Origin: an uncultured Gammaproteobacteria bacterium
GTDB taxonomy: Bacteria; Pseudomonadota; Gammaproteobacteria; Steroidobacterales; GCA-2729495
NCBI GenBank assembly: GCA_937921935.1
Contig: CAKZWQ010000018.1
Coordinates: forward strand, 1-64,000
DNA: 64,000 nucleotides
Direction: 5' to 3'
Shown here: piece after piece, positions 19,932-27,819 of the stretch
Position numbering within the stretch: position 1 is the stretch's first letter
How the letters are laid out: the number at the start of each line of letters is the position of its first letter
Position numbers and translations under genes: made by a program
The notes under the pieces: model-generated
What the model was told of the DNA's origin: nothing
Database searches by the model: none
Seen by the model: the letters and a program-made list of their open reading frames with translations, nothing else

Positions 19932-21606
19932 CTGGTTGCCGCCCGGACTGATCATGCTGGCCGGTGCCCTGCTGGTGGCGCTGACGCGCGGTCATGTGCG
20001 CAGCCTGGTGTTGCTGGCGACGCCGCTGCTGACCCTGTGGGTGATCTGGCAGCTGCCCGAGGGGATCTCCCTGACGGCACCTTTCCTGAAATACAACATT
20101 GAATTGATCGAAGTCAGCCCGGTGCGCCGGCTGTTTGCGACGATCTTTGCCCTGATGGCTTTTGTCGGCGGCTTATACGCATTCCGCCAGGCGAAAGCCT
20201 GGGAGCTGGCGGCTGCGCTTGCCTATGCCGCGGGCGCTATTGGTGTGTGTTTCGCCGGCGATCTGATCACGCTGTTCCTGTTCTGGGAACTGATGGCTAT
20301 TTTTTCCACGGTGATTGTCTGGTGCGGTGGCACGGAGCGTGCGAGGGCAGCAGGGATTCGCTACGCCATCATGCACCTGCTCGGTGGCGTCATCCTGAAG
20401 GTGGGTATCGAAGGCTTCGTTATTCATACGGGCTCGATTCAGCTGCAGCCCATGCTGGCCAATAACCTGGATACCTGGATGATCCTGGTCGGCATTCTGA
20501 TAAACGCCGCGGCGCCGCCCGTGTCCGCCTGGCTGGCCGATGCCTATCCTGAGTCGAGCCCGACTGGTTCGGTTGTCCTGTCGGCCTTTACCACCAAGAC
20601 GGCGGTACTGGCGCTGATCCTGCTGTTCCCCGGCGAGCCGGTGCTGATCGGCGTGGGCCTGTTCATGATTTTCTACGGCATCATTTATGCCTTGCTGGAG
20701 AATGACGCGCGCCGGATTCTGGCTTACTCCATCGTGAACCAGGTGGGCTTCATGGTATGCGCGATCGGGATCGGTACCGAGATGGCCTTGAATGGCGCTG
20801 CGGCCCATGCCTTTGCGCACATCATTTATAAAGCCTTGCTGTTTATGAGTGCCGGCGTGGTGGTGTATCGCACGGGCTTTAGCAAGTGCACGGACCTGGG
20901 TGGCTTGTTCCGGACCATGCCGCTGACCACGGTGTGCGGCATCATTGGCGCACTGGCCATCTCCAGCTTTCCGCTGACCTCCGGTTTTACCACCAAGACC
21001 ATGATCTCCGAGGCCGCCATCGGCGAGGGCCTCGCCCTGGTCTACTTCCTGCTGACAGCAGCATCAGCCGGCGTCTTTTTGCACGCCGGCATCAAGTTCC
21101 CGTGGTTTGTGTTTTTTCAGAAGGATTCCGGTTTGCGGCCCAAGGATGCGCCCTGGAACATGGGACTGGCCATGGTCATATTTGCCGGTCTGTGCCTGGG
21201 GTTGGGAATCTATCCTGACCCGCTGTATGCCTTGTTGCCTTACCCGGTGGAATTCAGTGCCTACAAGGCGGGAAAAGTGCTTTTTTACCTGCAGTTGCTG
21301 TTGTTCTCGGGCCTGGCTTTCTTCCTTCTCCTGCCGTGGATGCAGCGCACCCTGACTTTGTCTCTGGATACCGACTGGGTCTGGCGCGTGGCGCTGCTGC
21401 GTGCAGCGACTGCCGGGATCAATGCACTGGGCAGTGTCGGTCGTGTGGCCCAGGCAGGGGTGGTGCATCGGTTGCAGGGGCTCAGCCGCTGGCTTGGCCG
21501 GCACTGGGGCTACGATGGCCTGTTTGCGCGATCCTGGCCGATCGGCACCACGGCCTTGTGGATCGCCGTATTGCTCACAGCCTACGTGCTGATCTACTAC
21601 ACCTGA
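19924..21606 (+). CDS. Third antiporter-like subunit (MrpD/NuoL-M family)
   Basis: The 560-aa polytopic protein is of the proton-conducting NuoL/M/N family, starting at ATG 19924 and overlapping the small two-TM gene by 8 bases. It shows FLFWELMAIFSTVIVW (membrane Glu), INAAAPPVSAWLADAYPESSPTGSVVLSAFTTKTAVLAL and RRILAYSIVNQVGFMV. It has a longer C-terminus than its two paralogues. A third such subunit is not found in the classic MrpA-G set. Confidence 0.88.
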   Translation: MIDWLPPGLIMLAGALLVALTRGHVRSLVLLATPLLTLWVIWQLPEGISLTAPFLKYNIELIEVSPVRRLFATIFALMAFVGGLYAFRQAKAWELAAALAYAAGAIGVCFAGDLITLFLFWELMAIFSTVIVWCGGTERARAAGIRYAIMHLLGGVILKVGIEGFVIHTGSIQLQPMLANNLDTWMILVGILINAAAPPVSAWLADAYPESSPTGSVVLSAFTTKTAVLALILLFPGEPVLIGVGLFMIFYGIIYALLENDARRILAYSIVNQVGFMVCAIGIGTEMALNGAAAHAFAHIIYKALLFMSAGVVVYRTGFSKCTDLGGLFRTMPLTTVCGIIGALAISSFPLTSGFTTKTMISEAAIGEGLALVYFLLTAASAGVFLHAGIKFPWFVFFQKDSGLRPKDAPWNMGLAMVIFAGLCLGLGIYPDPLYALLPYPVEFSAYKAGKVLFYLQLLLFSGLAFFLLLPWMQRTLTLSLDTDWVWRVALLRAATAGINALGSVGRVAQAGVVHRLQGLSRWLGRHWGYDGLFARSWPIGTTALWIAVLLTAYVLIYYT

Positions 21607-21656
21607 GCAAAGCTGGTCGCGCAGCTGCCGCATGGCCCGGATAGTCTGCGCGCGGC

Positions 21657-23633
21657 TTACAGGGCATTACCAACCTGATGTCCCTGGCGGGTCGCCGCGA
21701 GCACCGAGCGAGGCGCCTGGCAGTCCCCGATGGTCCGCACCGCAATGCCCTGATCCTGAAACGGCTGACGTAATTCGTCCCGTGGCACCCGCGCGGTGGC
21801 GTAACTGATGCCAACGAGATTATCGATCACCGTAGCCTCGCCGTTGTAGACATTGATCGCTGACAGCTGACCGTCTTCCAGGCCTTCCATATCCCTGGGT
21901 TCACAACAGGTCAGTATCTGCACATTGCGGTCATGCAATCGCTGATAAATTTCCTGGCGGTTAATCAACGAACAGTCAGATGCAATCCGCTCCCGCGGCG
22001 TAACCAGCGCCACGCCCTCGAACAGTTCAGCCAGTCGCTCAGCAGCGGCATAAGTCATTTCCGTGTGATCCCGGTCCAGCAGCAGGATGCGCCCTTCCTC
22101 TTTACTGCTGCGCCCCTCCAGCGACTGGATAAAGCGGCGAATATCCAGGACAAAGCCTGCTTCGATATATTCTGCGGGCAGAAAGGCCGGCGCTTGCATA
22201 TCCGCACCGGTTGCCAGCAGCACTTCGTCGGGCTTCAGTGCGGTGACATTGGCCAGCGTACCCATAACGCCCAGTTCGAACCTGACGCCGTGGCGCTTCG
22301 CTTGCAGCCATTGATAGTCGTAAATGCTGCTGAGGTTCTCACCACCCGGCAAGCTCGCATGCAGGCGCGTCTTGCCGCCCACTTCATCACTGGCGCTGAA
22401 GACCGTGACCTGGTGACCGCGCGCTGCAGCTACCCAGGCGGCTTCAAGACCGGCTATCCCGGCACCCACCACGACAATCTTTTTGCCTTGCCGGGCAGGT
22501 GTGGGGTGCCAGTGCGCTTCCTCGGCCATCGCCACGCGCGGATTGTTGTCACACTCCAGGCGATTGCTGTCGATGATTGAACGCCAGCAGGTATTGCAGG
22601 AAACACAGTAGCGAATGGTGCTTTCCCGGCCTGTGCGCGCTTTGTCAGGCCAGGCCGGATCGGTAATCAGCGGGCGGCCAAGGAAAACCAGATCGGCTGT
22701 GCCGTCCTCCAGCGTCCGTTCGCCTTCACTCGGGTCTGTCAGGTAACCGATGGCCCCCGTTGCGATGTGGGGTGCGCCCCCGCGCAGCGAGCGAATGGCA
22801 TCGACGTAAGGTGCACGGGGGCCGTGGGCGTTAGGCAAGTGGGTCCACAATGAGTTGGCATGGGCGCCCCAGACAAAGGTCCAGTAGTCCAGATCAGCGT
22901 CGGCACCCAGGTCGGCGGCGATCAAGTGTGCCTCGGCCAGGTCGATACTGTTCGGTACGCCATCGTCGCCGGGGAGTTTGGCACCTATGATGAAGGGCCG
23001 GCCGCATTCGGCCCGGATGGCGGCGATAAGTTCACGCAGAAAACGTGTGCGGTTGTGCAGTTCGCCGCCGTAATCGTCATCGCGATGATTGGACCAGGGT
23101 GAAAGAAACTGATGAAACAGGTGTCCGTGGCCGGCAGAGAGCTCTACCCCGGACCAGCCGGCCTTTTGCAGTCGGCTGCAGGCTGCCGCCCACTCGCGGA
23201 TCAGCTGTTGTATCTCGACTGTTGAAAGAGCGTGGGGCACAGTCCAGCTCAGATCATCGGGCAAGGCCGAGGCCCCTATGGCACTGTCATTGCGACCGAC
23301 GGAGTGTCGGCCCCGGCCCGGGTCCTGAACCTGGCCCAGCAAGCGGCAATCCTGACTTTCCACGGCGTCGGCCAGGCGGGCGAGGGAATCATGGCCCTGG
23401 TCGTCGTAGGCGCGCAGCCGCCCGGCATCCTTGTTGCTCGAAACCATGGCCAGGGGCTCGGTGACAATCATGCCCGCGCCCCCGGCAGCCCGGCTACGGT
23501 AATAGTTGAGCAACAGGTCCGTGGCTTTGCCGTCGCGCGTAAAGCGCGTCAGGATGGAAGCGTGCGCGACCCGGTTGCGCACACTCAGGCCGCCGATTTC
23601 CAGCGGCGAGAAGAGGCGGGGATATTCGCTCAA
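21657..23633 (-). CDS. Old-yellow-enzyme/2,4-dienoyl-CoA reductase-type flavoenzyme
   Basis: The 658-aa enzyme has the two-part FadH architecture. Residues 1 to about 360 form an FMN TIM barrel (LFSPLEIGGLSVRNR, GVELSAGHGHLFHQFLSPWSNHRDD). A Cys cluster (CVSCNTCWRS plus a Cys 12 residues later) suits a [4Fe-4S] centre, with the second gap one residue shorter than in E. coli FadH. About 385-658 is an FAD/NAD(P)H domain (KIVVVGAGIAGLEAA). It probably reduces an enoate or dienoate. It is the last gene of a minus-strand unit with 23738-24112 and the methyltransferase. Confidence 0.88.
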   Translation of the reverse strand: MSEYPRLFSPLEIGGLSVRNRVAHASILTRFTRDGKATDLLLNYYRSRAAGGAGMIVTEPLAMVSSNKDAGRLRAYDDQGHDSLARLADAVESQDCRLLGQVQDPGRGRHSVGRNDSAIGASALPDDLSWTVPHALSTVEIQQLIREWAAACSRLQKAGWSGVELSAGHGHLFHQFLSPWSNHRDDDYGGELHNRTRFLRELIAAIRAECGRPFIIGAKLPGDDGVPNSIDLAEAHLIAADLGADADLDYWTFVWGAHANSLWTHLPNAHGPRAPYVDAIRSLRGGAPHIATGAIGYLTDPSEGERTLEDGTADLVFLGRPLITDPAWPDKARTGRESTIRYCVSCNTCWRSIIDSNRLECDNNPRVAMAEEAHWHPTPARQGKKIVVVGAGIAGLEAAWVAAARGHQVTVFSASDEVGGKTRLHASLPGGENLSSIYDYQWLQAKRHGVRFELGVMGTLANVTALKPDEVLLATGADMQAPAFLPAEYIEAGFVLDIRRFIQSLEGRSSKEEGRILLLDRDHTEMTYAAAERLAELFEGVALVTPRERIASDCSLINRQEIYQRLHDRNVQILTCCEPRDMEGLEDGQLSAINVYNGEATVIDNLVGISYATARVPRDELRQPFQDQGIAVRTIGDCQAPRSVLAATRQGHQVGNAL

Positions 23634-23737
23634 GGTGTTTTGCCTGTCAGGGTCCGCGAGTCCCGGGCCAACGCCGGGATCAGGCCGGTATTATGCGTTG
23701 CCGGCACCCTCACCGCAGTATCCTTGTCCCGGACAGC

Positions 23738-24112
23738 TCAGGCCGCGCGGACGGGGCTCTCCTCGGGCAGGCAGGCAGCGTCCATGGCCCGCTTCGCATC
23801 TTCGTCCAGAGCCTGGCGCAGGTGCGCGCCGCGAACGTGTCGGGCCTCAAGGGAACGCAATACGGAAGCGATCATCTGTTGCCGGGAGTCATCCAGTTCT
23901 GCCGACTGACTGTCGCTGGGCTGCCAGGCTTCGATCCGGCTGGTCAGGTCCAGGCCCGCCTCTTCGGCAGCCCGTTCCAGGGCGTACAGACGTTCCTTCA
24001 CGGTCCACAACTCGCTCATGAGTTCCAGCAGCATGCTGATGGTCTCATCGGTACCGGATTCGGCGAAAAAGCGCGGGCGTTTGCCGTCGCTCTGCAATGG
24101 GATTCTTGACAT
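23738..24112 (-). CDS. Small helical protein of unknown function
   Basis: I do not recognise this 124-aa protein. It is largely helical and charged, with a likely coiled coil around ISMLLELMSELWTVKERLYALERAAEEAG (about residues 25-53). It has no signal peptide or membrane segment. Its position between a methyltransferase and a flavin reductase on the same strand suggests a partner or regulatory subunit in that pathway. Confidence 0.6.
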   Translation of the reverse strand: MSRIPLQSDGKRPRFFAESGTDETISMLLELMSELWTVKERLYALERAAEEAGLDLTSRIEAWQPSDSQSAELDDSRQQMIASVLRSLEARHVRGAHLRQALDEDAKRAMDAACLPEESPVRAA

Positions 24113-24125
24113 GACAGGCTCCTGA

Positions 24126-25310
24126 TTATTTCCAGCTACCGAAGGCGTACCAGCGCAGATCGTCGGTCAGCGTGCCGGTGCGGTCATCAAACTTTGCTTT
24201 AAGGTTTATCTCGCGGAGGAAATCACTTTCTTCCATATAGGTGTAGCGGGGGGCAACAAAGTCGAGAAAGCCTTCTTGTCTGAAACCCGCTTCCCGGCAA
24301 AGCTCCCGACTGTCCTGGTCCCTGAAGGTCTTGTAGTAGGGCTCGTTGTTGTAATAGGAGTCCCAATCCAGATAAAACTGGTCATAGGCATCGAGGTTGC
24401 CGTTGGGGGGCAGCTCCATGTTGATCATCACACCACCGGGCTTAAGCACGCGGTAGGCCTCAGCCAGGTAGGCCCGAATATCCTTTAAGGGCAATTCATG
24501 CAGAAACATTGACGAGAACACCACGTCGAATGATGCGTCGGGATAATCCAGGGCCGTTGCATTCATCTGCTTGAAGCGCACATCTGCATCAAAGCCCCGA
24601 GCGCGCGCAGCGGCGTAGCGTAAAACTGGTGCACTGACGTCGATGCCGTGCACTTCAGCCTCGGGGAAGGTCAGTTTCCAGGGGACAGTGTTGTGGCCTA
24701 CCGTACACCCGCAATCGAGAATATTTTCCGGCTTGAAATCGGGAAATTGCAGGCGCAGGTAGTTGGCCATGGTCCAGCCAATGTCATCGACATTGCGGCC
24801 CATCTGATTAAAGGCGAAGACATTAATGGAGTTGTCGTAAATGGCGCCGCCGGCCACATCCTCATCGGCGTACTCGCTGTGATAGCTGCCGGGCGACAGG
24901 TGCACGTCGATATTGGCAACATTCCGGGGCACATCCAGCGCTGCGTCCACGGCGGCGTCGGCGCCCTCACCCTGGCGGAGCTGGCGACCGCGCTCGTTTA
25001 ATTCATCCAGCTCACGATCTATGGTCGGAATGACTGAACGGAAAACCATTTCCTGAGCGTTGCAGCGCACGGCGCTGTAGAAGCGGAAGTAGTCATCCGA
25101 CTGCATCAGATCATGAACCTCAGTGCCCGTGGCTGGCGGCCGGCCGGCCTGGCGCGCAAACTTTGGCAGCAGATGGCCCTCATAGCGCTGTTTCATGCTG
25201 GTGGCCATGGATCCCAGGATATGGGAGCGCAGGGCGCCGACAAATTCCTGTCGAGATCGCTCGTCCCGGCGGGGCTTCACCGTCATATCGTGCTCTAACT
25301 CTTTGATCAT
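24126..25310 (-). CDS. Class I SAM-dependent methyltransferase
   Basis: The protein is about 394 aa from ATG 25310. About 190 N-terminal residues without a recognised domain precede a Rossmann methyltransferase domain with ILDCGCTVGHNT (SAM-binding motif I), VHGIDVSAPVLRYA, FDVVFSSMFLHELP and VLKPGGVMINME. Other possible starts are GTG 25349 and ATG 25286. The last has a weak GAG-type ribosome binding site. The acceptor substrate is unknown. The gene is divergent from the HapK-like gene. Confidence 0.85.
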   Translation of the reverse strand: MIKELEHDMTVKPRRDERSRQEFVGALRSHILGSMATSMKQRYEGHLLPKFARQAGRPPATGTEVHDLMQSDDYFRFYSAVRCNAQEMVFRSVIPTIDRELDELNERGRQLRQGEGADAAVDAALDVPRNVANIDVHLSPGSYHSEYADEDVAGGAIYDNSINVFAFNQMGRNVDDIGWTMANYLRLQFPDFKPENILDCGCTVGHNTVPWKLTFPEAEVHGIDVSAPVLRYAAARARGFDADVRFKQMNATALDYPDASFDVVFSSMFLHELPLKDIRAYLAEAYRVLKPGGVMINMELPPNGNLDAYDQFYLDWDSYYNNEPYYKTFRDQDSRELCREAGFRQEGFLDFVAPRYTYMEESDFLREINLKAKFDDRTGTLTDDLRWYAFGSWK

Positions 25311-25430
25311 AATGATAATACTTTCGAAGCTTTCTGACCGAGAAGACACAATCTATTATTTACTAATCATTGTCAATTACCAAAAATATTTGTATATTTA
25401 TTCTTTCGATACTGAGCCTGGAGTCCAAGC
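25311..25430. promoter_or_regulatory. AT-rich divergent promoter region
   Basis: About 120 bases, far more AT-rich than the surroundings, separate the divergent methyltransferase and HapK-like genes. The stretch 25350-25410 has many TATTTA/TATATTT runs able to serve as -10 boxes, and CAAAAATATTTG is nearly palindromic. Near 25304-25318 TGATCATAATGATAA resembles a Fur box at about 11 of 14 positions. The LysR gene at the end of the plus-strand unit is the obvious candidate regulator, though I cannot point to its site. Confidence 0.5.
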
Positions 25431-25748
25431 ATGACTACATTGATTGTTCTTTTTCGCCTGCAGCCGGGGGTGAATCCCCAGGCTTACGAGGCCTGGGCGA
25501 AGCAGACAGACCTGCCGATCGTTCGAGATTTGGGCTCTGTCAGCGATTTTCAGCTGCGGCGGGTGACGGGCCTGTTCGGGACGGACGAGAAGCCGCCTTA
25601 TGATTATGTCGAGATGATCGATGTCACGGACATGCAGGGTTTCGTTGCTGATGTCAGCACTGATGTGATGGCCGGCGTTGCGGCCCAGTTCCGCAAGTTT
25701 GCCGACAATCCGACCTTCATGCTGACTACCGATGTGGAGCAGGGATAA
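25431..25748 (+). CDS. REDY-like protein HapK
   Basis: The 105-aa protein is of the RedY/HapK type, a dimeric alpha-beta barrel fold (MTTLIVLFRLQPGVNPQAYEAWAKQTDLPIVRDLGS, GTDEKPPYDYVEMIDV). Related genes occur in pigment and other secondary-metabolite clusters. Their reaction is poorly defined. It begins the plus-strand unit HapK-like/SDR/LysR, with the SDR start 5 bases after its stop. Confidence 0.75.
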   Translation: MTTLIVLFRLQPGVNPQAYEAWAKQTDLPIVRDLGSVSDFQLRRVTGLFGTDEKPPYDYVEMIDVTDMQGFVADVSTDVMAGVAAQFRKFADNPTFMLTTDVEQG

Positions 25749-25752
25749 GGCG

Positions 25753-26583
25753 ATGGAAGGACTGAAAAATAAAGTCGTGGTCTGTACGGGCGCCGGAAGA
25801 CGTGATGGCCTGGGTGCGGAAATCGTGCGTCGGCTCGCGGCGGAGGGCTGTCGCATTGTCATCACTGATCTGGGCCAGCCCGATGCTTTGCTGGACAGTG
25901 GTGATATTGGCGTGACGGACGAAATGGAAGCGGTGGCGACCCAGATCCGCACACTGGGCGCCGAGTGCATCAGCGTTGCCTGTGATGTGCGCCGCCAGGC
26001 TGATGTGGAAAAACTCTTTGCGGCCGCCAGCGAGGCTTTTGGTCAGGTGGATATCCTGGTGAACAACGCCGGTGTCGGTTACCTGATGCGCGGCTTCCAG
26101 GAGGTCAGTGTGCAAGAGTGGCAGCTGGTGCTGGATGTCAATCTGACTGGCGCCTTCCTGTGCACCCAACATGCCGCCGCGAAGATGATTGAGTCCGGCA
26201 ACGGTGGGCGAATCATTAACATTGCCAGCCAGGCTGCCAAATCGGGCTTTCCTCACCTGGCTGCTTACGTTGCCTCCAAGCACGGCCTGGTGGGGCTGAC
26301 CCGGTCCAATGCCATTGAGCTGGCTGAACATGGCATTACCGTGAATGCCGTCTGCCCCAATCATGTGACCACGGGCCTGGGTGCGAAGCAGAATGCTTAT
26401 TACTCGAAGCTGCGTGGGCAGACCATGGAAGAGTTCATGGCTGCCATGCGGGACCGAATACCCCTGGGTAGACCGGGTCTGCCTGCCGACACGGCAGCAG
26501 CCGTAGCATTTCTGGCCAGCGACGATGCCCGCTACATCACAGGCGAGGCCATGAATGTCAGTGGCGGCGAAGAGATGCACTAG
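25753..26583 (+). CDS. Short-chain dehydrogenase/reductase (SDR)
   Basis: The 276-aa SDR starts at ATG 25753, preceded by an AGGGATAAGG ribosome-binding region. It shows VCTGAGRRDGLGAE (a longer cofactor loop than usual), VITDLG with an acidic residue favouring NAD, NNAGVG, catalytic Ser in NIASQAA and YVASK. The C-terminus is GEAMNVSGG. The substrate is unknown. The insertion between strands 2 and 3 (QPDALLDSGDIGVTD) fits the carveol/3-ketoacyl-like extended subgroup. Confidence 0.88.
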   Translation: MEGLKNKVVVCTGAGRRDGLGAEIVRRLAAEGCRIVITDLGQPDALLDSGDIGVTDEMEAVATQIRTLGAECISVACDVRRQADVEKLFAAASEAFGQVDILVNNAGVGYLMRGFQEVSVQEWQLVLDVNLTGAFLCTQHAAAKMIESGNGGRIINIASQAAKSGFPHLAAYVASKHGLVGLTRSNAIELAEHGITVNAVCPNHVTTGLGAKQNAYYSKLRGQTMEEFMAAMRDRIPLGRPGLPADTAAAVAFLASDDARYITGEAMNVSGGEEMH

Positions 26584-27526
26584 CCCAAGTACCGTGGAAT
26601 TAAGGCAACTCAAACGCTTTCTCGCCGTCTACGACGAGGGCAGCCTGGTGCTGGCGGCCAAATCCCTCGGGCTGACCCAGCAGGCCCTGAGTGCCAGTCT
26701 GGCCAACCTGGAGGAAGAGCTGGGTCTGCGCCTGTTTGACCGCTCGCCCGGCGGCGTGACCCGGGCGACGGACTATGGTGAGACGCTGGTGCGGCATGCG
26801 CGTTCCCAGGTCGCGGCCGATCAGCGGGCCCTGGAGGAACTGCGCAGTGTGCGCGAAGGTCACACCGGGACCGTCACGGTGGGTATCGGTGAAGCCTTCG
26901 CGGGCGAAATCATCGTGGCAGCGGTAACGGCCATGCAGGCCCGGCGGCCCGCTGCGCGCATTAATCTTATCGAGGGTTACTCCGAGCAACTGCGCCATCG
27001 CCTCTACAACGGCGAGTTCGATTTTATTGCCGCCGGTGTCAGTGCGTTTGAGCTCGACACGGACTATGTGCGCGAGCAGATTTACAGCAGCGACGATGTC
27101 ATTGTCTGTCGTCAGGACCATCCACTGGTGTCACGTCGTCGTCTGAAGTTGGCGGACCTTCAGGGTTACCCGTGGCTGGTGCCTTATTCCCGGGCCGGAG
27201 ACCTGCATGCCATTGTCGAAGCCTTTGTCGCTGAAAATCTGGAGCCGCCTACACAGCTTATCGGCAGCGACGCCTATCGTATCGGCATGCGTTTGCTGCG
27301 CCGTTCGGACTTGCTGATGATGGTTGCGCCGGCTCTGGTTGCCCCGGAACTGGCGCTTGACGGACCACCCCTGGCGCGCCTGAAAATCGACCGACCCACT
27401 ATCCGTCGCCATGCCAGCCTGATTTATCCCCGGCATCGTCCGCTGACGCCGCCGGCGCAACAGCTGCTCGACGAGGTTCGCGCCCAGGCCGCTCTCGCGA
27501 ACGCGCCGCCTGGCCGTGGCAAATGA
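26555..27526 (+). CDS. LysR-family transcriptional regulator
   Basis: The 323-aa regulator has an N-terminal winged HTH (VELRQLKRFLAVYDEGSLVLAAKSLGLTQQALSASLANLEEELGLRLFDR) and a periplasmic-binding-like effector domain. GTG 26594 would give the usual MELRQLK start and avoid the 29-base overlap with the SDR, so the first 13 residues may not be real. Its place at the end of the plus unit suggests control of the divergent 25311-25430 promoter region. Confidence 0.9.
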   Translation: MSVAAKRCTSPSTVELRQLKRFLAVYDEGSLVLAAKSLGLTQQALSASLANLEEELGLRLFDRSPGGVTRATDYGETLVRHARSQVAADQRALEELRSVREGHTGTVTVGIGEAFAGEIIVAAVTAMQARRPAARINLIEGYSEQLRHRLYNGEFDFIAAGVSAFELDTDYVREQIYSSDDVIVCRQDHPLVSRRRLKLADLQGYPWLVPYSRAGDLHAIVEAFVAENLEPPTQLIGSDAYRIGMRLLRRSDLLMMVAPALVAPELALDGPPLARLKIDRPTIRRHASLIYPRHRPLTPPAQQLLDEVRAQAALANAPPGRGK

Positions 27527-27765
27527 AGAAGTGGATGCCGCCGCCGGCTTCTTTAATATGGGTGCCGTCACCAGCAATGCAGTGACCTATAACGATGGCA
27601 GCGAGCTGGTCTTCGAGGGGTCGAGAGTATCGATTTGTAGCCTGGTGCCTGGCTCCGTTCACTGCCTCAGAAAAAAATCAGAACACCGCTTTACGCGGGC
27701 CGTTCAACTTATGTCAATAATTATTAACGGTGTCTTGATGGCCATCGGGCCAGGACAGACAAACG

Positions 27766-27815
27766 GCCCCCTGTCGTTTAAGGTGAACGTGTAGCCTGGG
27801 AGTACGACAGGGGGC
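27766..27815 (+). promoter_or_regulatory. Perfect 12-bp hairpin covering the RBS of the Dlt-like operon
   Basis: GCCCCCTGTCGT (27766-27777) is perfectly complementary to ACGACAGGGGGC (27804-27815), with a 26-base loop. The second arm contains AGGGGG, the only good Shine-Dalgarno sequence for the ATG at 27820. In the folded mRNA that site would be hidden. No T-run follows, so it is unlikely to be a terminator. Confidence 0.6.
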
Positions 27816-27819
27816 GACT

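Noticed and set aside
25304-25318. Fur box in the divergent methyltransferase promoter
   Set aside because: Only about 11 of 14 positions match and it overlaps possible start codons, so I do not call it a site; the feoA box is much better.
27516-27794. Small plus-strand open frame overlapping the LysR end
   Set aside because: No family resemblance, no ribosome binding site; it overlaps the lysR coding sequence and the regulatory hairpin.
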